Notes: generated from the sequence alone by a model not told the origin. A stretch of 64,000 bases of DNA from Dichomitus squalens LYAD-421 SS1 (GCF_000275845.1 NW_006766920.1:48147-112146); one strand, 5' to 3'; positions 11,901 through 25,600 are shown, counted from the stretch's first letter. Program-made: numbers and translations.

Positions 11901-13177
11901 CTCTCCGGAAACCACTACTGGATAGGACTTCACCAAGCCCGTAGATGTTGGCACCCAGAGGAAGCGCCGACGTTAACTGCAGATACTGGTCCTCAAAGAC
12001 AAGTGGAAAGCCGTCCAGAGCAGTACTGTTATCGCTCGCGATGATCGGTGGGATTGGAGTAGAAGGCAGCGAGCTTGTACGAGTGTCGAACAGGGGCTGG
12101 GCGTCTGGTTCTGACCGCCGAGTGATCCAGAACGCAAACGGGCTAGACTCGTATTGAAATTCAAGGTCTGAGTTCCTCTTCAGGGAGGGATCGTCCTCCG
12201 CATCAGGTAGAGCAATTACGTCTGGCAAGATTGTAAACTGAGCCTTGTCGGTGTCAAAGATGTTGACGTGAAGTCTGAGCGGATATGACTAGATAAGTAA
12301 AGTGAAGTGGGGCGAGTCTGACAGGAATACCGCATTACCGCGTTTTTGTCTCGTAAGTAACTTTCACAGTCAGATTTGCGACATCGTGGCCAAACGCGTT
12401 GCAAGCAGGACCTGCAAGGGTCAGCCATGCCAATATACCGTTTTTGTTTTCTGATTTAGAAAACACTGTGTAGCCTGCAAAGAATTTCTCAGTAATGAAG
12501 ACGAGCTAGTGCTAAAGGGTCCATCAATATTGCTGTTGACATCGAAACCCAAACTCTCACACTGAGTTCTTAAGCAGAAACCGTGCTACGCAAGCACTCA
12601 TGAACATCACAGCGCGTTAAGCACTTCAGGCCGACCTGCAGGGCCGTGATGTAATAAGCCATGATCGACCACATGGTACTCAGGAAGACAGTCACATGCG
12701 AAGGACGCCATCGCCGACCGCATGCTCAACCATTCCTTAGATACCTGCATTACTGTTCCTTGCATCGCAAGTTAAACGGAAGAGACTTCGGAATTCTGTA
12801 TGGGAGAGAAGAATAATGAATCGCGAGCTCGCATCTACAATAGATGATGTCCCGCCTTGGGTCAGGAAGGTCTAGAGACTAACGGTCAGGAAGAGAATAC
12901 TGACATCGTGGTCCGCCTCTAGGCTTACACGACGGTCACGGAACGTGAGTCCCGACATTGACTGTGATCGACGTTGGCGTTCATAGTAGTAACTAATCGG
13001 CAAAATGAAAGAGTCACCCATAATGGCAAAGAACGCACCTGGACAAGACGACACGTTGAAGGACGGGATCGTGACGTTGGCGCTTCTTTGCAACAGCTCT
13101 CGTTCAAGGTTGGAGGATTTTCGAGCTAGAACGGTTTGCCGTAGGAGCAGGCCACTGACAAGCAGGATCGCCAGCAT
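8939..13177 (-). CDS. secreted GH31 alpha-glucosidase
   Basis: Fourteen-exon model of 970 residues: 13177-13039, 12474-12339, 12274-11822, 11766-11683, 11608-11236, 11174-11103, 11043-11015, 10945-10882, 10819-10683, 10619-10530, 10467-10307, 10253-9766, 9683-9518 and 9459-8939. The protein starts with a hydrophobic signal sequence (MLAILLVSGLLL). It then shows the GH31 series: IYGLGE, YGSHPIYLEHRY, WGYSDVND, GIWLDMNEPSSFC with the catalytic Asp, and WTGHWLGDN with the acid/base Asp. The C-terminal beta domain contains YIDDGE. These motifs predict hydrolysis of alpha-1,4-linked glucose from maltooligosaccharides or starch outside the cell or in the wall. Many N-glycosylation sequons (for example NVT, NTT) fit secretion. 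The first intron is 564 nt, far longer than the others. No frameshift is needed. Confidence 0.93.
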
Positions 13178-13224
13178 CGTGTTGCGCGGACGCAGAGGGC
13201 GAAACGTGGCCGAGAAAGCCCCGT

Positions 13225-13240
13225 GTAGCTTTATACTCTT
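13225..13240 (-). promoter_or_regulatory. possible TATA box of the GH31 gene
   Basis: On the minus strand the sequence AGTATAAAGC lies about 55 nt upstream of the GH31 start codon at 13177. Position and sequence fit a TATA element, but no transcription start is known. Confidence 0.35.
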
Positions 13241-13249
13241 GGGAAGCTG

Positions 13250-16137
13250 AGTCTTCCGTGTATATTGGTCTGATTGTGATGGAGAGCAGACGCCATGTTG
13301 CGAGCAATGAATGCGAGGAAGATCGCGCTTGGGGGCGACGTGGTCTCATGACCCCGGAATGTCGTAAACAAGCCAAGCAAGGCGTCTACATGACGCGACA
13401 CTATGAGCAATGCAGGGCACTCAGATGAACCAAGAACAGATTCACCTTCTTACAGGCTACTTCATATCGATCCGCCGAGGGGCATCCCCTCTGGAATTGT
13501 GTCGGGACCGTCTTCAGGAGCCACGTCATGCCAAGACAGTCGTGACAAGTTATATCGCTTCAGCAACATGCACATGTTTCAAGACGACAGGAAATATACA
13601 TCTTCTGAGCAGCAAGGAGAGTTACGGGGTGCAGGGCCAGTGTATTGGGATTGACTGACAGGAGTTTGCCTGCCCCTTTGCGCAGTGGCGGTGACCTTGC
13701 TGTGGGCGCTCGAGCGGGAAGTGGGCGGGCGGAAGCGGCATCTCCCGAGTCGCACATGTATGATGTGGCACCACCGTGTCGCCCGAGTCGCTAGCGGAGT
13801 CGGAGTAAGTATGTTAGTAACAACTTCACGATGGCTACGTTTACTCAGGAACATCCCCTCTCGAGACCAGAGTGGCTCTTCATACATAATATTGACCTCG
13901 AGTGGCCAGCAGCCGTGGTTCGCGATCAAGGTCAGCTCGGGATATTCTCGGTGAGCGTCGTTACTGATTCGCTGTTCCCTTCGTCATCTAGTAATCTCCT
14001 CCACATTCAGGTCTACCGTCTCATAAAATCTATACCTGCTTCCGGATGAAGGCTTTTTTGCTCGCGAAGTGCATAATTGCTTCTGGGCACACCGCAAATT
14101 ACACATCATTCCCCCGAGTTTCCTCCTTGCTGGCGGCCGCAAGGAATCCTGGACCTACCCTACTTGTGGTAGGAACTTTCATGCTAAGGAAGACACATCG
14201 TTTTATCTCTCAGAGGAAGTCGGCACCAATTTCTGTCGGACAAGGTCTACTAGATGATGTCTTGCGCCATCAATTTCATCTTCTGCGAAATGTTGCAAGT
14301 GTGTTCCTTGTTGAAAAGTGCTCCTACACTTCAGGCGGAGCCTAAGCTACGGCATATCTGATACCACGTCACCTCCAGGGCTTCTCACACCACCCGCTGC
14401 CCAGGCATGTCTCCGAACACTCGCCATTCGATCAACACCCTCTAAAAATGATCGATATTCTCCGTGGTTGAAACCTGACCCTCAAGAACCTACCTTCTCC
14501 CCGGCGAAGGCGCTCCACCAACCTTGACGACTCACCTTGGCCTTGTATGGCGGTGGTGCAGAGGCGTCTTTTGCTTTGCAACACCGCATCTGGGGGATCT
14601 ATGGTGCAGAGCCCAGTAGACATGGTCCGTAACCCACACCGCACATATGGCTTTCTGGAATAACTTCGTGGGGAGCTGCACCCGCGTGCAGCCTGCCCGA
14701 CCATCGCAGGAAGCTCAGACAACACCTGGTGCTGCCGAGCATGGGTGACTCTCCGGCCCGCTCGACATCTCTCCCGCTACCTCCCCTGGAAGAAGTCCAG
14801 GCCTTCTGATGATGCAAAGCCAATCCCTCCGTGGGGTCTACATCCCCCGCGCGAAGCCTCTGTACTGCATGTAGCGGGGCTGCGGAGCCGTCCGAGATGG
14901 GTAGGATAACCCCGGCGCGACATCCGTTCGGCCCTAGCACGCACTTTATCCGACTCATCTGTCTACGAACCCTCGAAGATGTCATACCCGCGTTCTTCTC
15001 TTGGACGGTCGTGCTCCCAACACCTGCGCCGCACCTGCCGCGTCTCACGTTGTCTAGTCAGATGATGTGCGCTGCTCTCCTACCTCTGGTGTTCCTTCCT
15101 ACGCTCAGGGTCCATGTATGTGCCTTACCTATTCCATGCATCGCCGACCGCATGCGCATCTGAGAACTTGTGAGGAAAGATGCGACGTGCCTCCTTCCTA
15201 ATCTTTTCTCTCGGCTCCTCGTGCGCATACACGGTTCCCCTTCTCGTCTTCCGGTAGCATGGTGGAAAGCCTGGCCGGACCCGGCAGGCCTCGAGGTTTC
15301 GCTAGCAGCAAACCCCAAGGTGCCAACTGAATGTTATGTGTGTTAGACTTCTCTCGTTCTGGATCATCTCGTGCAGAAATATCTCTTTCCATGCGGTCAT
15401 TCAGCACTCGATCGGACCGCCCACTATGGTGAGCCGTAGCCAGCGTCATTCAACAAGGTCGTGGATGCTTCCGTCTAGTGCGTGTTTCGAGCGTGCCACT
15501 ACTGGAAGAACCAGCGACGCCATCCGGTACCCAATCGAGCTTCTTTCGCAGACTGTCTCCTCTACACCTCCGTCTAAATGCGCGTGGCTAAGTCCTCCAT
15601 TTGTGGAGAGCTTCATTATTACGCTTCAGCTTCACCGGCGTGTCGCCGTCCAGACGACGAAGATATTCGCATTGCGCAGCCCGAGATCACTCTTGTAACC
15701 GTCATTTACCTTGTACACCCCCACTCGATAAGTAGTGGTGGATTGATACCACACTTTTCTGCCTACTATGCATGACAGAATTCCTTTCACGCTCCTCAGC
15801 CGTAAAGTCTTCATTATTGACGCGTATATAGGCGCCCAATGTTCATACTTGACCAGCTGAATGGCTAACCAGCAACATATAGGCCGCTATTGGTCACACC
15901 GGCTGTGTAACCAGATACCCAGCATGTCCAGCACATATCACGGCTCAAGATCGGCCTAGATAACCAGATTTCACATAGTAACTTATCGTACATCCACATC
16001 GGTCCACATTCCGTGGCAAAGCCGGCGCGATGGTGAGAATAGGCAACGGCCATTAAGGAAGTGTTCTAACGGGATAACCTCGTATCCACACGCTGGCCGC
16101 GCTCCGTGCCGAATGCCGCTATGAGTCATTGATGCAC
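13250..16137. other. gene-poor stretch, no supported gene
   Basis: About 2.9 kb between the GH31 promoter and the 3' end of the SDR gene. Open stretches on both strands (for example 13831-14049 plus and 14599-15048 minus) lack domains, a consistent splice pattern or a recognisable transposon core. They may be decayed genes or mobile elements, which I cannot show. A 16-nt string in the GH31 first intron (near 12710) recurs near 15140, perhaps by chance. Confidence 0.4.
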
Positions 16138-17466
16138 TCAAAGCCGCGGCTTGATGAGGTGCGTGACTGAGTCCGGATCGAGCACCGACTGCGGGTATGG
16201 CAGCTGCAACGTACGGAGGTGCTCGCTTGCACCGTCGACCGCAAGCGTCTGACCGGTGATATAGCGCGCAGCAGGGGTGAAGAGGAACACCGTCGCATTC
16301 GCGATGTCCTGCACACTGCCGTCGCGGCCGACCGGGGAGTGGATGCTGTACTGGCTGCCCTGGGGTCCCTTGGCGCTCAGACGGTCCATGCCCTCCGTTC
16401 CCGCAATAGGACCTGGGGCGATAACGTTTGAGCGCACGCCCTGAAAACGCACAAACATGTAGGGTTAGCCATCTTTACCCGAACGCAAAGAATGTGTATG
16501 TTGGGAATGTTTTGCGCTCACCTGGGGGCCTTCTTCAACTGCCAGGACCGCAGATACTGGAAATGGCGCGTTTAGAAGTGAACGGTCAGTACCCGAAGCT
16601 TCCTACTCACTTGCGTCGACGGCGGCTTTAGCTGCGGAGACGTGAACCTGATAGGGTGTGGCTGAAAGCAAGAACAAAGAGCGAGCTTCAGGAGAAAGAA
16701 CCCCGGCGGTAGCTTGCGATGTTACGTACCGCGGTAGTGCAAAGTCGCACTGACGTGAATGTACGAACCCTTCGAGGCACGGATGTGGGGAAGCGTCGCC
16801 TTGATAGTGTTGTAAGTTCCGATCTGTTCTCACAGATAGGGTCAGGACGTTGTTCCATCCGCTGACCGCGCGTTAGAGCAGGGCGCACCGTGTCAATCTC
16901 GATGACCGTTCTGAAGCCGTTCTCGGACAACTTGGAGATCGGCGCTAGGAAGTTCCCAGCCGCACCTATAAGATGGCGCAAGGACAATCAACTCGGGTGG
17001 TGTCGTTCAGGAGAACACGCGATTTATACACACCGCAAATAACGAAGTCTATTCTGCCGTATTTCTCAATTGTCTTCGCAACGGCATCTTGGAGCTGTTT
17101 GGGATTTCTCACATCGGCCTGGACCGCAATACACTGGTTTCCAGTAGCAGTAGATAGCTCCTTCGCACTAGCTTCGAGCCGGTCCAGCCTTGTGAAGTGG
17201 GACATCAAGATGCCAGGATCATGGCACAAAAGACGACCTACTTGCGCCCAACAATAGCAGCACTCGCGCCGTGTTTAATCTACTCAACAGAACGTTGTGA
17301 GCTGAGGGTCGCGAGTAACAATGATTAGACTTACCACAGCCTGGGTCATAGCCTTACAGATTCCGGAGCCGCCACCGGTGCAGAACAGTACCTTGCCTCT
17401 GAAAATGTCGTCCTTGAAGACTGTAGTCGAGTCTACTGCTGGCGGCTCAATGTAGGGCTTCGCCAT
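16138..17466 (-). CDS. peroxisomal 2,4-dienoyl-CoA reductase (SDR)
   Basis: Eight exons (17466-17335, 17279-17242, 17188-17034, 16965-16889, 16823-16730, 16661-16611, 16556-16522, 16440-16138) encode 294 residues. The N-terminal region carries the nucleotide-binding motif TGGGSGIC, then AAIVGRK, a DVRNP acidic/binding segment, ICGAAGNFLAP (NNAG equivalent), VSAAKAAVDA with the active-site Lys, and NVIAPGPIAGTEGM. The IAPGPIAGTEG signature and the overall order match the fungal SPS19/DECR2 group. That group reduces 2,4-dienoyl-CoA with NADPH so that unsaturated fatty acids can enter beta-oxidation. The chain ends in PRL, a possible variant PTS1 peroxisomal signal. It stands alone, with gene-poor DNA on both sides. 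Confidence 0.9.
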
Positions 17467-20400
17467 TGTGCTTTTGCGTGGTACCCGGTCAAGGAAGTGC
17501 TGGCGTCGAATGTCGAAGCGGACCACCGGCTGAGATTGCATCCGAGGTGACCGGGAGGGCGCCCGAGTAACCTTATCCAGAATACAGGTGATCAATCCGG
17601 CGGCCACGCAGTGCCGAGATGAATCAAGCGCCCATTGCGTTCCTTCGCGTGTACTAGGATCTCATCCCGACCGGTATGTGTTCGAAGTACGCCGTTATGC
17701 TACTCCTGGCTAACACTATGGTCACTATGGTCATAAATATTGGTTCCTCTTGGCGTATCGACTTCGGTTAATGCACTTCGGACATGCGCATGCCAGTGAC
17801 ACCCGATGCGACCCCGCTTACTCCAACTGTCCGCCCCGCCTCGTACGTCCGACGAGTTGGACAGCACAGTGATAGTTTGCGTAAAAATGTATGCAGTTCT
17901 AGATTGCAAGTTGATTGACTGAGAAGCCTGGCGGCTCGGTTTACGGTGACGTTAATCTCAGACCAATGATTCGCTCCAAGTAGACCTGATCTACTAGCGG
18001 GCTCCAAGAAAATAGGCGATCAATTCAGCCAGCTGCGCAGCCGGATTAATGACGACCTCCATCATAGGCGTCTCCTACAGTTGTTGGTCCAAGGTTCGCA
18101 CCTCTTCCATCGAATGGTACGAACAGCCGGGCGTCGTAAGGCTGATGAATCCCATTTCAGCTATCAACCAGCCAATGGAGTACTTCCGAATCTATGTCAA
18201 GGTACGACAGGACAAGATGAGTAGAAAATTTTCCTTGCGGAGTTGTAGTCTCCCTACTGCCATAGCCGGTCTGCTGACCAGCTGGTTTGCGGAGAGCCCC
18301 AATGCGGCAAGGAACCATTGGGCGCTGCAACCCATCTCCTGAGAGAGCCCTTGGAAACGAGGCTTTAACGTTTGCTACAGTCTTCTAGGAAAGTTGAGAC
18401 CGTGAGACTTGCCTGCTATACAATCCCACCCTCATCATGGCTAAGCCGGTGACCGTAATACGTATTTGCTCGCAGTCCTGTGTCGTAAATTAATCGCGTT
18501 GGCTGACAAGACTGTCTCACTGTCGTCTGCGCCGTTGAGAGATTAGTGAGCATACTTCCTGAATGATGAGGCTGTCATGCTAACATATAGACATACACGT
18601 GCTGGTCATGGGGCCTTCGCACGCAGCCGCGAAGCCTCCTTTTCTGTGGTCAATCATTGCCAATGCCATGACTGCGCTTCCGCCTCTACTTGTTTGGACA
18701 GGGGTGGATACTGCGCCTTTGTCTTGCAAATGACCCACCAGAAGCGAAATCAAAGAGAACCTCTCTAGCTTTCCCTCACGGGCTAATCGGCGGTCCGAAC
18801 CCAGATTCCACGCGTCGAATGGGCTCTGGGCATGTCCGGGTCTGCCGCTTCGTCCATAACCTCCCACGTCTGTACTCTGTACGTGAACCCGATCGGGGCT
18901 TTTACCTGGTGACTTCCTCTTCCCTCTGCTCGGTCCTCACGCGATTTCACATTCTCAGTCCCCTCCTCGATTGCCCTCGGCATTCGAGTCGCATCCTGAG
19001 GCGCCAAGGAGGGGTAGTGAGTCCGATGAAGCCCCATCACCGCTATCCCGGTGCCTGTATAGGCGACGACTCCCACTCGCCACTGAATTTATCATCATTC
19101 ACGACCGGGAGTAGGGCGCAAGATGCGCCTGCGAACTTCCATGAAGCGCGTCGTTGTCGGCCGGCGAGACAGCATGTTTGTCTAGTATGTGTCCACAGGC
19201 TGTCCTAGTTCACATTTCTGCTGCGACACTTCCTTGGTGCTTTGTTTTGCCCTTCAACAGCTCGGTCATGGCCTTTCGGCTCCTACAGGACATTCTCAGC
19301 CGAACCCAGTGCCCGTCTCCAAGTGCCCTTGTGGAGCAAGCTAGCGACAATATCCAACCCTCGCCTTCCCCGCTGCGTGTGCCATGCTCTGACTTGCTCA
19401 TCCAAAATCCCTGTCCGGCCCACCAGCGCAGCCACACTAGCACTGCGTGTGTGCACGCCCGGGCGATCGCAAGCACCCCGCAATCGCCGATGTTGCGACG
19501 CCTCGGCAACAAGATAGGGAAATGGTCAGCCTCGTGGTGCGCGGACATGGCGGACATTGTGTCTATGTCCAGGAACCGCATGCCACCCATTACTCAAATC
19601 GTCGAGCAAAGGAGCGGAACGAAATTGAACATGTGCAGCTGACGATACGGATGCGCATGCCAGGCCGTGGACGTGGCGTGCGTCAGTGTCTCGTCCCGTC
19701 GAGCCTCCACATTCGAGACGAACATTCCGCCTGGAAGCCGCAAGCTCCGGGATCGGAACGCTCGATGCAGAACTTCCCTCTCGTGTCCATAGACGCTTCG
19801 GGCTGGGGATTCGGAATTAGGAGTAGAAGGGAGCGGCAAAGACAGGGGCCGTTCCCTCTCATGACTCCCAGTTTTTCTGGGTTTCTTGTCACCCTGCAAG
19901 GCAGCTTGTACCAACTCGGGCGCGCAGTACCCATGGCCATATGGCTCCCGCGGGTCCTCCCGCGGGCGCCTCTGGAGGGAAAGTTCAGCAATTTTGTTCG
20001 GAGTCGGTCTTTGTGCGAGGATCTTCGCGGCGCGGCGGACGTGGGTGAGCGCTTTCGTCTCGCTTGTGAGTACCCGAAAACACTCGTTAGGGATAGATCA
20101 CTAGGCCTATGCGTGGCGTGCACCCACGAACTACACATACGCAACTATTGCTAGCTATACCATGTCGCCACACTTCCCTGATGCGTGCTTGAGGCGCAAC
20201 CACATGGACATGTAGGTCTCTTTCTGTACTACAAGTGTGTAGACCGGGCAGTGTGATCGCTAGTAATTGCATGACTCGGTGTCGCCAGATTCCCGTCCCG
20301 GCGAGCGCTGGTAGGGAGGTTGCAAAGTTACCTTAAGGGTTTAGGGGGGTCAGTGCAGTAACGTGACTACCCTTCCAAGGTATTGAGGCAGTCGTACTTC

Positions 20401-20894
20401 CGCCCTGCCGCCGGCGAGGGGTCTAGATCCCGGCACGATGCCGTACAGCGTAGAGACTACTACGCAGGGCAGAAGAAAGCGCCCTGCTGACCCTAGCCGA
20501 CCCTGGAATTGTGAGTTGGAGAGCCGCGAACTAGTAGTTATATAATTGAGGGAGACGTATACACATCGAATACATAACACGACGCGTGCAAGATCAGAAC
20601 GATTGGAGACGTGCAATGCTACATGTTTGTGGCGCAGGGTCCGCTTCAAGGCAACAGTAGAACCGGAAGTAATAAACACGATTTGCAAATGACATGCAGA
20701 AAATGTAGACAATGATGCCAGAGCGCCATAATCCTGCTCCATTAGTCCATGAGATTAGTGTAGCTTATACCGAACTGAGACCTAGAAAGCTATCAGCGAG
20801 TCCTGAGCGGAGCACAAAACAATTTGAAAACGAACAAGTCAGGACCAAGCCGGGCGGATCGACCATAGTGACGGCATGCACTCGTGTGGAGCAC
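17467..20894. other. gene-poor stretch, no supported gene
   Basis: About 3.4 kb between the SDR promoter and the 3' end of the HMG-box gene. Long but domain-free open stretches occur, for example 18690-19208 and 19447-20154 on plus, and 20350-20742 on minus. None gives a family match by eye or a believable set of introns. The interval should hold the SDR promoter and the HMG gene 3' UTR. Confidence 0.4.
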
Positions 20895-22639
20895 TCAGCG
20901 TCTGCCAAACGTAGAGTCATCCCAATAACCCAAGTGCGCAGCAGAGTGCGTATTCGTAGCCGACCGCGCGCTCCCACTCTCCGCCGGCGACGCCTGCAGC
21001 GAGTACGGAGAGATCGAGTGCGAGTGCAGACCCGAGACCCTTTGCGAGCCCACCGTAGACCTCCCATATTGTTGCGGCCCCCACCCGCCGATAGTTTGTG
21101 GCGTCGACGACCCATACTGCCCGTAACCGCTTTGATCCACGCCTGTGTTTGCGGCGCCACTCTGTCGTCGACCTGAGCCAGAGACACCGCCGGGCACGGC
21201 GGATGATGAGAAGTATTCGTGTGAGCTAGCGGGCGTCGACACGGACGCCGCAGGCGAAGCGAGATCCATCGCTTTGCTCGTGGGCGACTCGTTCGGGAAG
21301 AAGGCCGAGTTTAGCGTCGGGAACTGGTTGGTGGTCGCTCCGTAATGGTGCGATGTGGACGCGCCAGAGCTACTCGACGCGGTAGTAGAGGACGTCGCGC
21401 TCGACCATGGTCTCGTGGGCAGCGAGGGAGAATACGCCTCTGCCTTGCCGTTGGTCGAGTTGGACAGCGCGCTCGGAATGGAAGATATTGATGATCGTTG
21501 TCGCGCCAAGTTGATGTCCAGTGCGGGTAGGACAGGCCAGTTGGAGCGTGTAGGGTCGGATCGCGGCGGCGCTCGGCTGGGCTGCCACAGACTGTGGTCG
21601 GGATGTGCACTGCCTTGCGACGCGTAGAGAGAAGACGACTGGGCGGAGTTCTGATACAGAGACTGGGACTGATATCCCTGGGCGAGCGCGCCGACATCGC
21701 TCATCGACGCTGGACGATTGGGTCCTATATGACCGGTCGGCAGTGAGTGCGGGGGGAGGCGGGAAGACTGTCCCAGATGCGAGGTGTGGAACTCTGAGGA
21801 GTAAGGATATGTGCATGAGGGCGCGGTTGAAGGGGCGACAGTATCGTGCGAATGATACATAGGTGGAGAGGGGTTGAGCGTGTGCGGACGCGTGTATTGC
21901 GCCTCTTGCGGGGACGGGATCATGAGCGAGTCGTCAGCATCGATAGGAGAACCGTCCTCTAATGATGGATCGTCGGGGTCCCCGATATGGTTCGGGTCTG
22001 ATGGATCGTCGTGGCTCGGTTCCGTCTTACGCTTCTTGCGCGAATTGTTTGGCCGCCTGCGGTAGACATAGTCGGGGTACTTGGAGTTGAAGTTGTCCTT
22101 CAACTTCTTAGCTTGGTCGAGATAGAACTTCTTATCCGACTATCAAGAAGAAAGCATGGTATGCGAGTGAGCACTCGCCCGCGAAAAACACTGCGAAAGA
22201 CGTAGTTTGCAAACAGACCATTTCCATGGAGTTCCATTCTTTGCTCAAGATCTTGCTCACGTCCCCTGTGCGCATCATCTGGTTCGCAGCAGAAATCTGT
22301 GGTCTGCGTTTCCGAGCGAAAATCATGAAAGCGTTCATTGGACGCTTTGGAGTCCCGTCCGCATTCAACGTCTGGGATGTGAGCGCATGATATGGGTCCT
22401 CTGTTGACCGGGTTGCGCGGGTCAGCGATGGCACAACTGCGTAGTGAAATGCACTCACCAGGAGAGCTGCCTTCGTGATCTGCATTCTCCACATAGTTGT
22501 TGAACGCCGTGCTTGATTCTGAGTCGGAGGGAGAGCCGTCTCGATCATGTCGCGCGAGGTCCGTTTTACCGGCGTCGTGGGTAGGCGGGTCGGCAACTCC
22601 CGAAGGAGTATACTGCGACGTCGGGTGATGACGGCTCAT
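20895..22639 (-). CDS. HMG-box transcription factor (MATA-HMG type)
   Basis: Three exons (22639-22459, 22400-22219, 22139-20895) give 535 residues. The HMG box spans about residues 76-145. It starts PKRPMNAFMIFARKRRP, continues with GDVSKILSKEWNSM, crosses the second intron, and ends with FYLDQAKKLKD and YPDYVYRRRPN, followed by the basic run SRKKRK. Two introns lie before and within the box, and the second has a GTCTGT donor. The remaining 370 residues are Ser/Pro/Thr-rich, typical of a fungal activation region. MATA-HMG/Sox-like boxes bend DNA, and in fungi they regulate mating, dikaryon growth and fruiting. A Pcc1- or Prf1-type role is possible but not shown. The 5' flank on the minus strand is pyrimidine-rich. 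Confidence 0.88.
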
Positions 22640-25600
22640 TTGGGCGAGGGGCAAGTTGGGAAGGACCGCCACGGTGGACAGTGTAGAAGGTGAAAGGCGA
22701 AAACAAGAGCGGGGTGCAAAGTACGACAGGTGTAAGGACCTGAGGAAGGCCTTGGGTGCGGGACCCTGAGGTGCAGACAAGGCAGTGGAGACTAGACGCT
22801 TGTGATGAGACCTAACGGCTAGCTCAAGAACAAGGCAGGAGGAGGAGTACGGCGGGAATGGCTGGCGTTATAGCTGAATGCGTGGTGGAGGGAACTAGAT
22901 AGTGAAAAAGGAAAAAGGCCGCGTTCTCTGGCGCATCCCGGGGAAGTCAGAGAGAGGAGGACATTGGATGAACCCTCGAAACGGCCGGGAGGGGAGCAGT
23001 GGGCTGTACACAGGCACGCACGACCAATCAGCAGGCCTGTGGACGGGAAAGTCACTGGCGAGTGACAGTTCTGGCCGTTCGAGCCCAGAATACTCGACCA
23101 GAAATCGCCGATTTTCCACTGACTAGCTATCCGGATCTCCCTCGCAAGTTTGCCTTTTTAGATTTGTCCAGACTGACGGTCTCTCCTTTCGGCTAGCTTT
23201 GATTTATCTGTCACGAATCTGCCCCTTCTCCGGTCACAGCGCCCACTAGAGTGGGTCTCATGATGTCCTCTTCCCCAACTCCGGCATGACGGTCGCATAA
23301 GCAGCGAGTAGTACGTCCGCGCACTTCGTCGCCGCGTCGCCTTCACTTGAAGAGGTATTGCTCCGAGTCTCGAGCCGCCTCCGCCACGATAACCTCCACT
23401 CCTCGTAGCCACCGCGACAAGGTGATGACCGGTGCAAGGTCGGACTGAGCTTGAGAGTGCACGGCTGTACTTTCTGTTCATGATGCCCCTGCACATTTGC
23501 TAACGTACTGGCTATGGGTGATCTCAGTTCGACCGACGCGGGCTCGAGATGGAGCTGATTCACCTGCGGGAACGACCGATGGGCCGAATGATCGGAGAAC
23601 CGGGGCGTGCGCGCTGCTATCAGAAGACAAGGCCCGCACCGGTCGCGCCAGAGAAGAGGACTCTGGACGAGGCGGAGAGCTAACCCCAACGTGTTGTCGT
23701 GAGAAACGCTGTCGACGTCGGAGAGTCCGCTGCTGGCATGTCGCGGAACCTATTAGCACTTCGACCGAGATGGTCGTAATCGCTGATGCCGTCACGACTC
23801 CGGTACTAACAAGGCGCAGGCAATGGGCAAGTGGACATCCTACGACCCAGTGGGATGAGTGCTACTATGAATTAAAACAATCGCACACGAGAGTACGGAC
23901 TACAGTGAACTAGAGTCATCGCACGGTGTAGCACTGATTAGTCCGAGAGGCACAAGCGCTCACAGTTGCTCCCAGATCACAGTGCGCATAAGAGATCGGC
24001 CGGAAGATCTGGTGAAAGTCCCGCACAGCGTTGTTTATCGGAAGAATCCTACACGTACTACTATCCATTCAGATTGCTATAATTCATTCATTTAACTTTC
24101 GTCTCGTTCCACCAGATCTAGCAGCTCCCACTCTTCCGCGCGGAATGACGATCAGGCTCCGCCACCGAACCGTCCTGCGCACGATTCGCGACTTCGACGC
24201 CGGTACGCGGTCGGTGTTCGCCGTCCTGTGATCTCGATACTGAACTCGTGCCGAACGCCGTCCAGGAGGAGTCCGGGAATATCAGGAGAAAATGGTGCGC
24301 GGCAAGCGCCTGATTACCGAATTTTGGCAGAAAGTGCAACTGCTCTTTCGCTCTCGCGTTCCTTGTCTCGCTGATGAGCCGATCTTCGATATGTGACGCA
24401 CCCTCGAACTTGATGGACCCCAGTGCTGACTGAGGTCCGAGCGGGCGGTTCGTTATATTTGCCAGTCCGAGACCAGTGTGCCGCCGGATCGCCACGTGTA
24501 ACGACCGGTAGTGGCTGATCGAGCGAGGGCGAATCTAATCGCCAACACAGTTCTCGAGGCCTCAGCTCTGCCGACACCGGCACCTGTACTTGAGCTGGAA
24601 GGTACGAGGTGTACATGACTGACAGTGATCGGATGTCGAGTAGGGAGGTAACCCTACAAGTGCTGTGTTGATACGCATAGCTGCCATCGGCTTGGTCCGC
24701 GCCCCAGTGTCAACAGCGCACCGTCCGGGGCTCTGAGACCGCTGTCGATCGGTTATGATGGTCGCGCTTCCCCATGCTACGATGGCGCGCCGAAAACGTA
24801 AACGAGTCCTGGGCGCCGGGGTATCGTCGGGAGCATTAGCCGTCTACGGTGCTCCGAATCAACTCGCAAAACCCCTTTGAAGAGAAGGTACATGTTTCGC
24901 TTTGCATGGACATCTTGTCCTGGAACTCAACCTCGATGCGACGATCTGCACGCTTATGAGCACATAGACATGGATAAAATGCCCTCGCAGCAGTCCAGTA
25001 ACGCTATCAGCCACGCCCGCCACTCGAAGCGCTCCATGCGGCGCCATGAGCATGGTTCGATACTGTTGTTGAAGCAGATGCATGATTCGCGGTCGATAAC
25101 GGTGCAAAATAGTATGACTTTCGATGTCACTACTTGTGTACTGCGGCGCGGTCGTGTGGACATGGCGTCTACCCCGGCCGCGTCGGAGAGGACGTCCTAG
25201 GCATGCGGACGATATGCACTAGCCGTACGTCACCGTGCGTCTAGACCGAAGATCAGACTTGGGTGTGTGCGCTTTCCCCGACAATCTACATTTACGTCCC
25301 GAATAGACCGATGGTGCCATAGCTGACCAGTCGACCCTCGGCCAGCCTTGATGCCGCCCTGCTACGCGTTCGTCGCAGACCGTCCCACCGCCAGCGGCCA
25401 GAAACGTCGACTGTACACCGTGGGCACTTCGCCCGACAGCGGCGGCGTCATCAGGCTTGGCAGAAGCAGGCCCCTTCTTCCTTCTGCCGAGATTCGACAA
25501 ATGATATTCCGCCCGCAACGTGGTCGCTCGTGCCTCCGTCCTACACTGACGTCCGATGCGCGGACGATAATTTCGTTCCTCTTCGACTTCTTCCTCCTCG

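Noticed and set aside
14432..15318. Possible retrotransposon remnant
   Set aside because: No reverse transcriptase, integrase or long terminal repeat could be recognised; overlapping frames look random.
21145..22205. Plus-strand frames of 60-90 codons
   Set aside because: Antisense to the Ser/Pro-rich tail of the HMG-box protein; no start context or domain.
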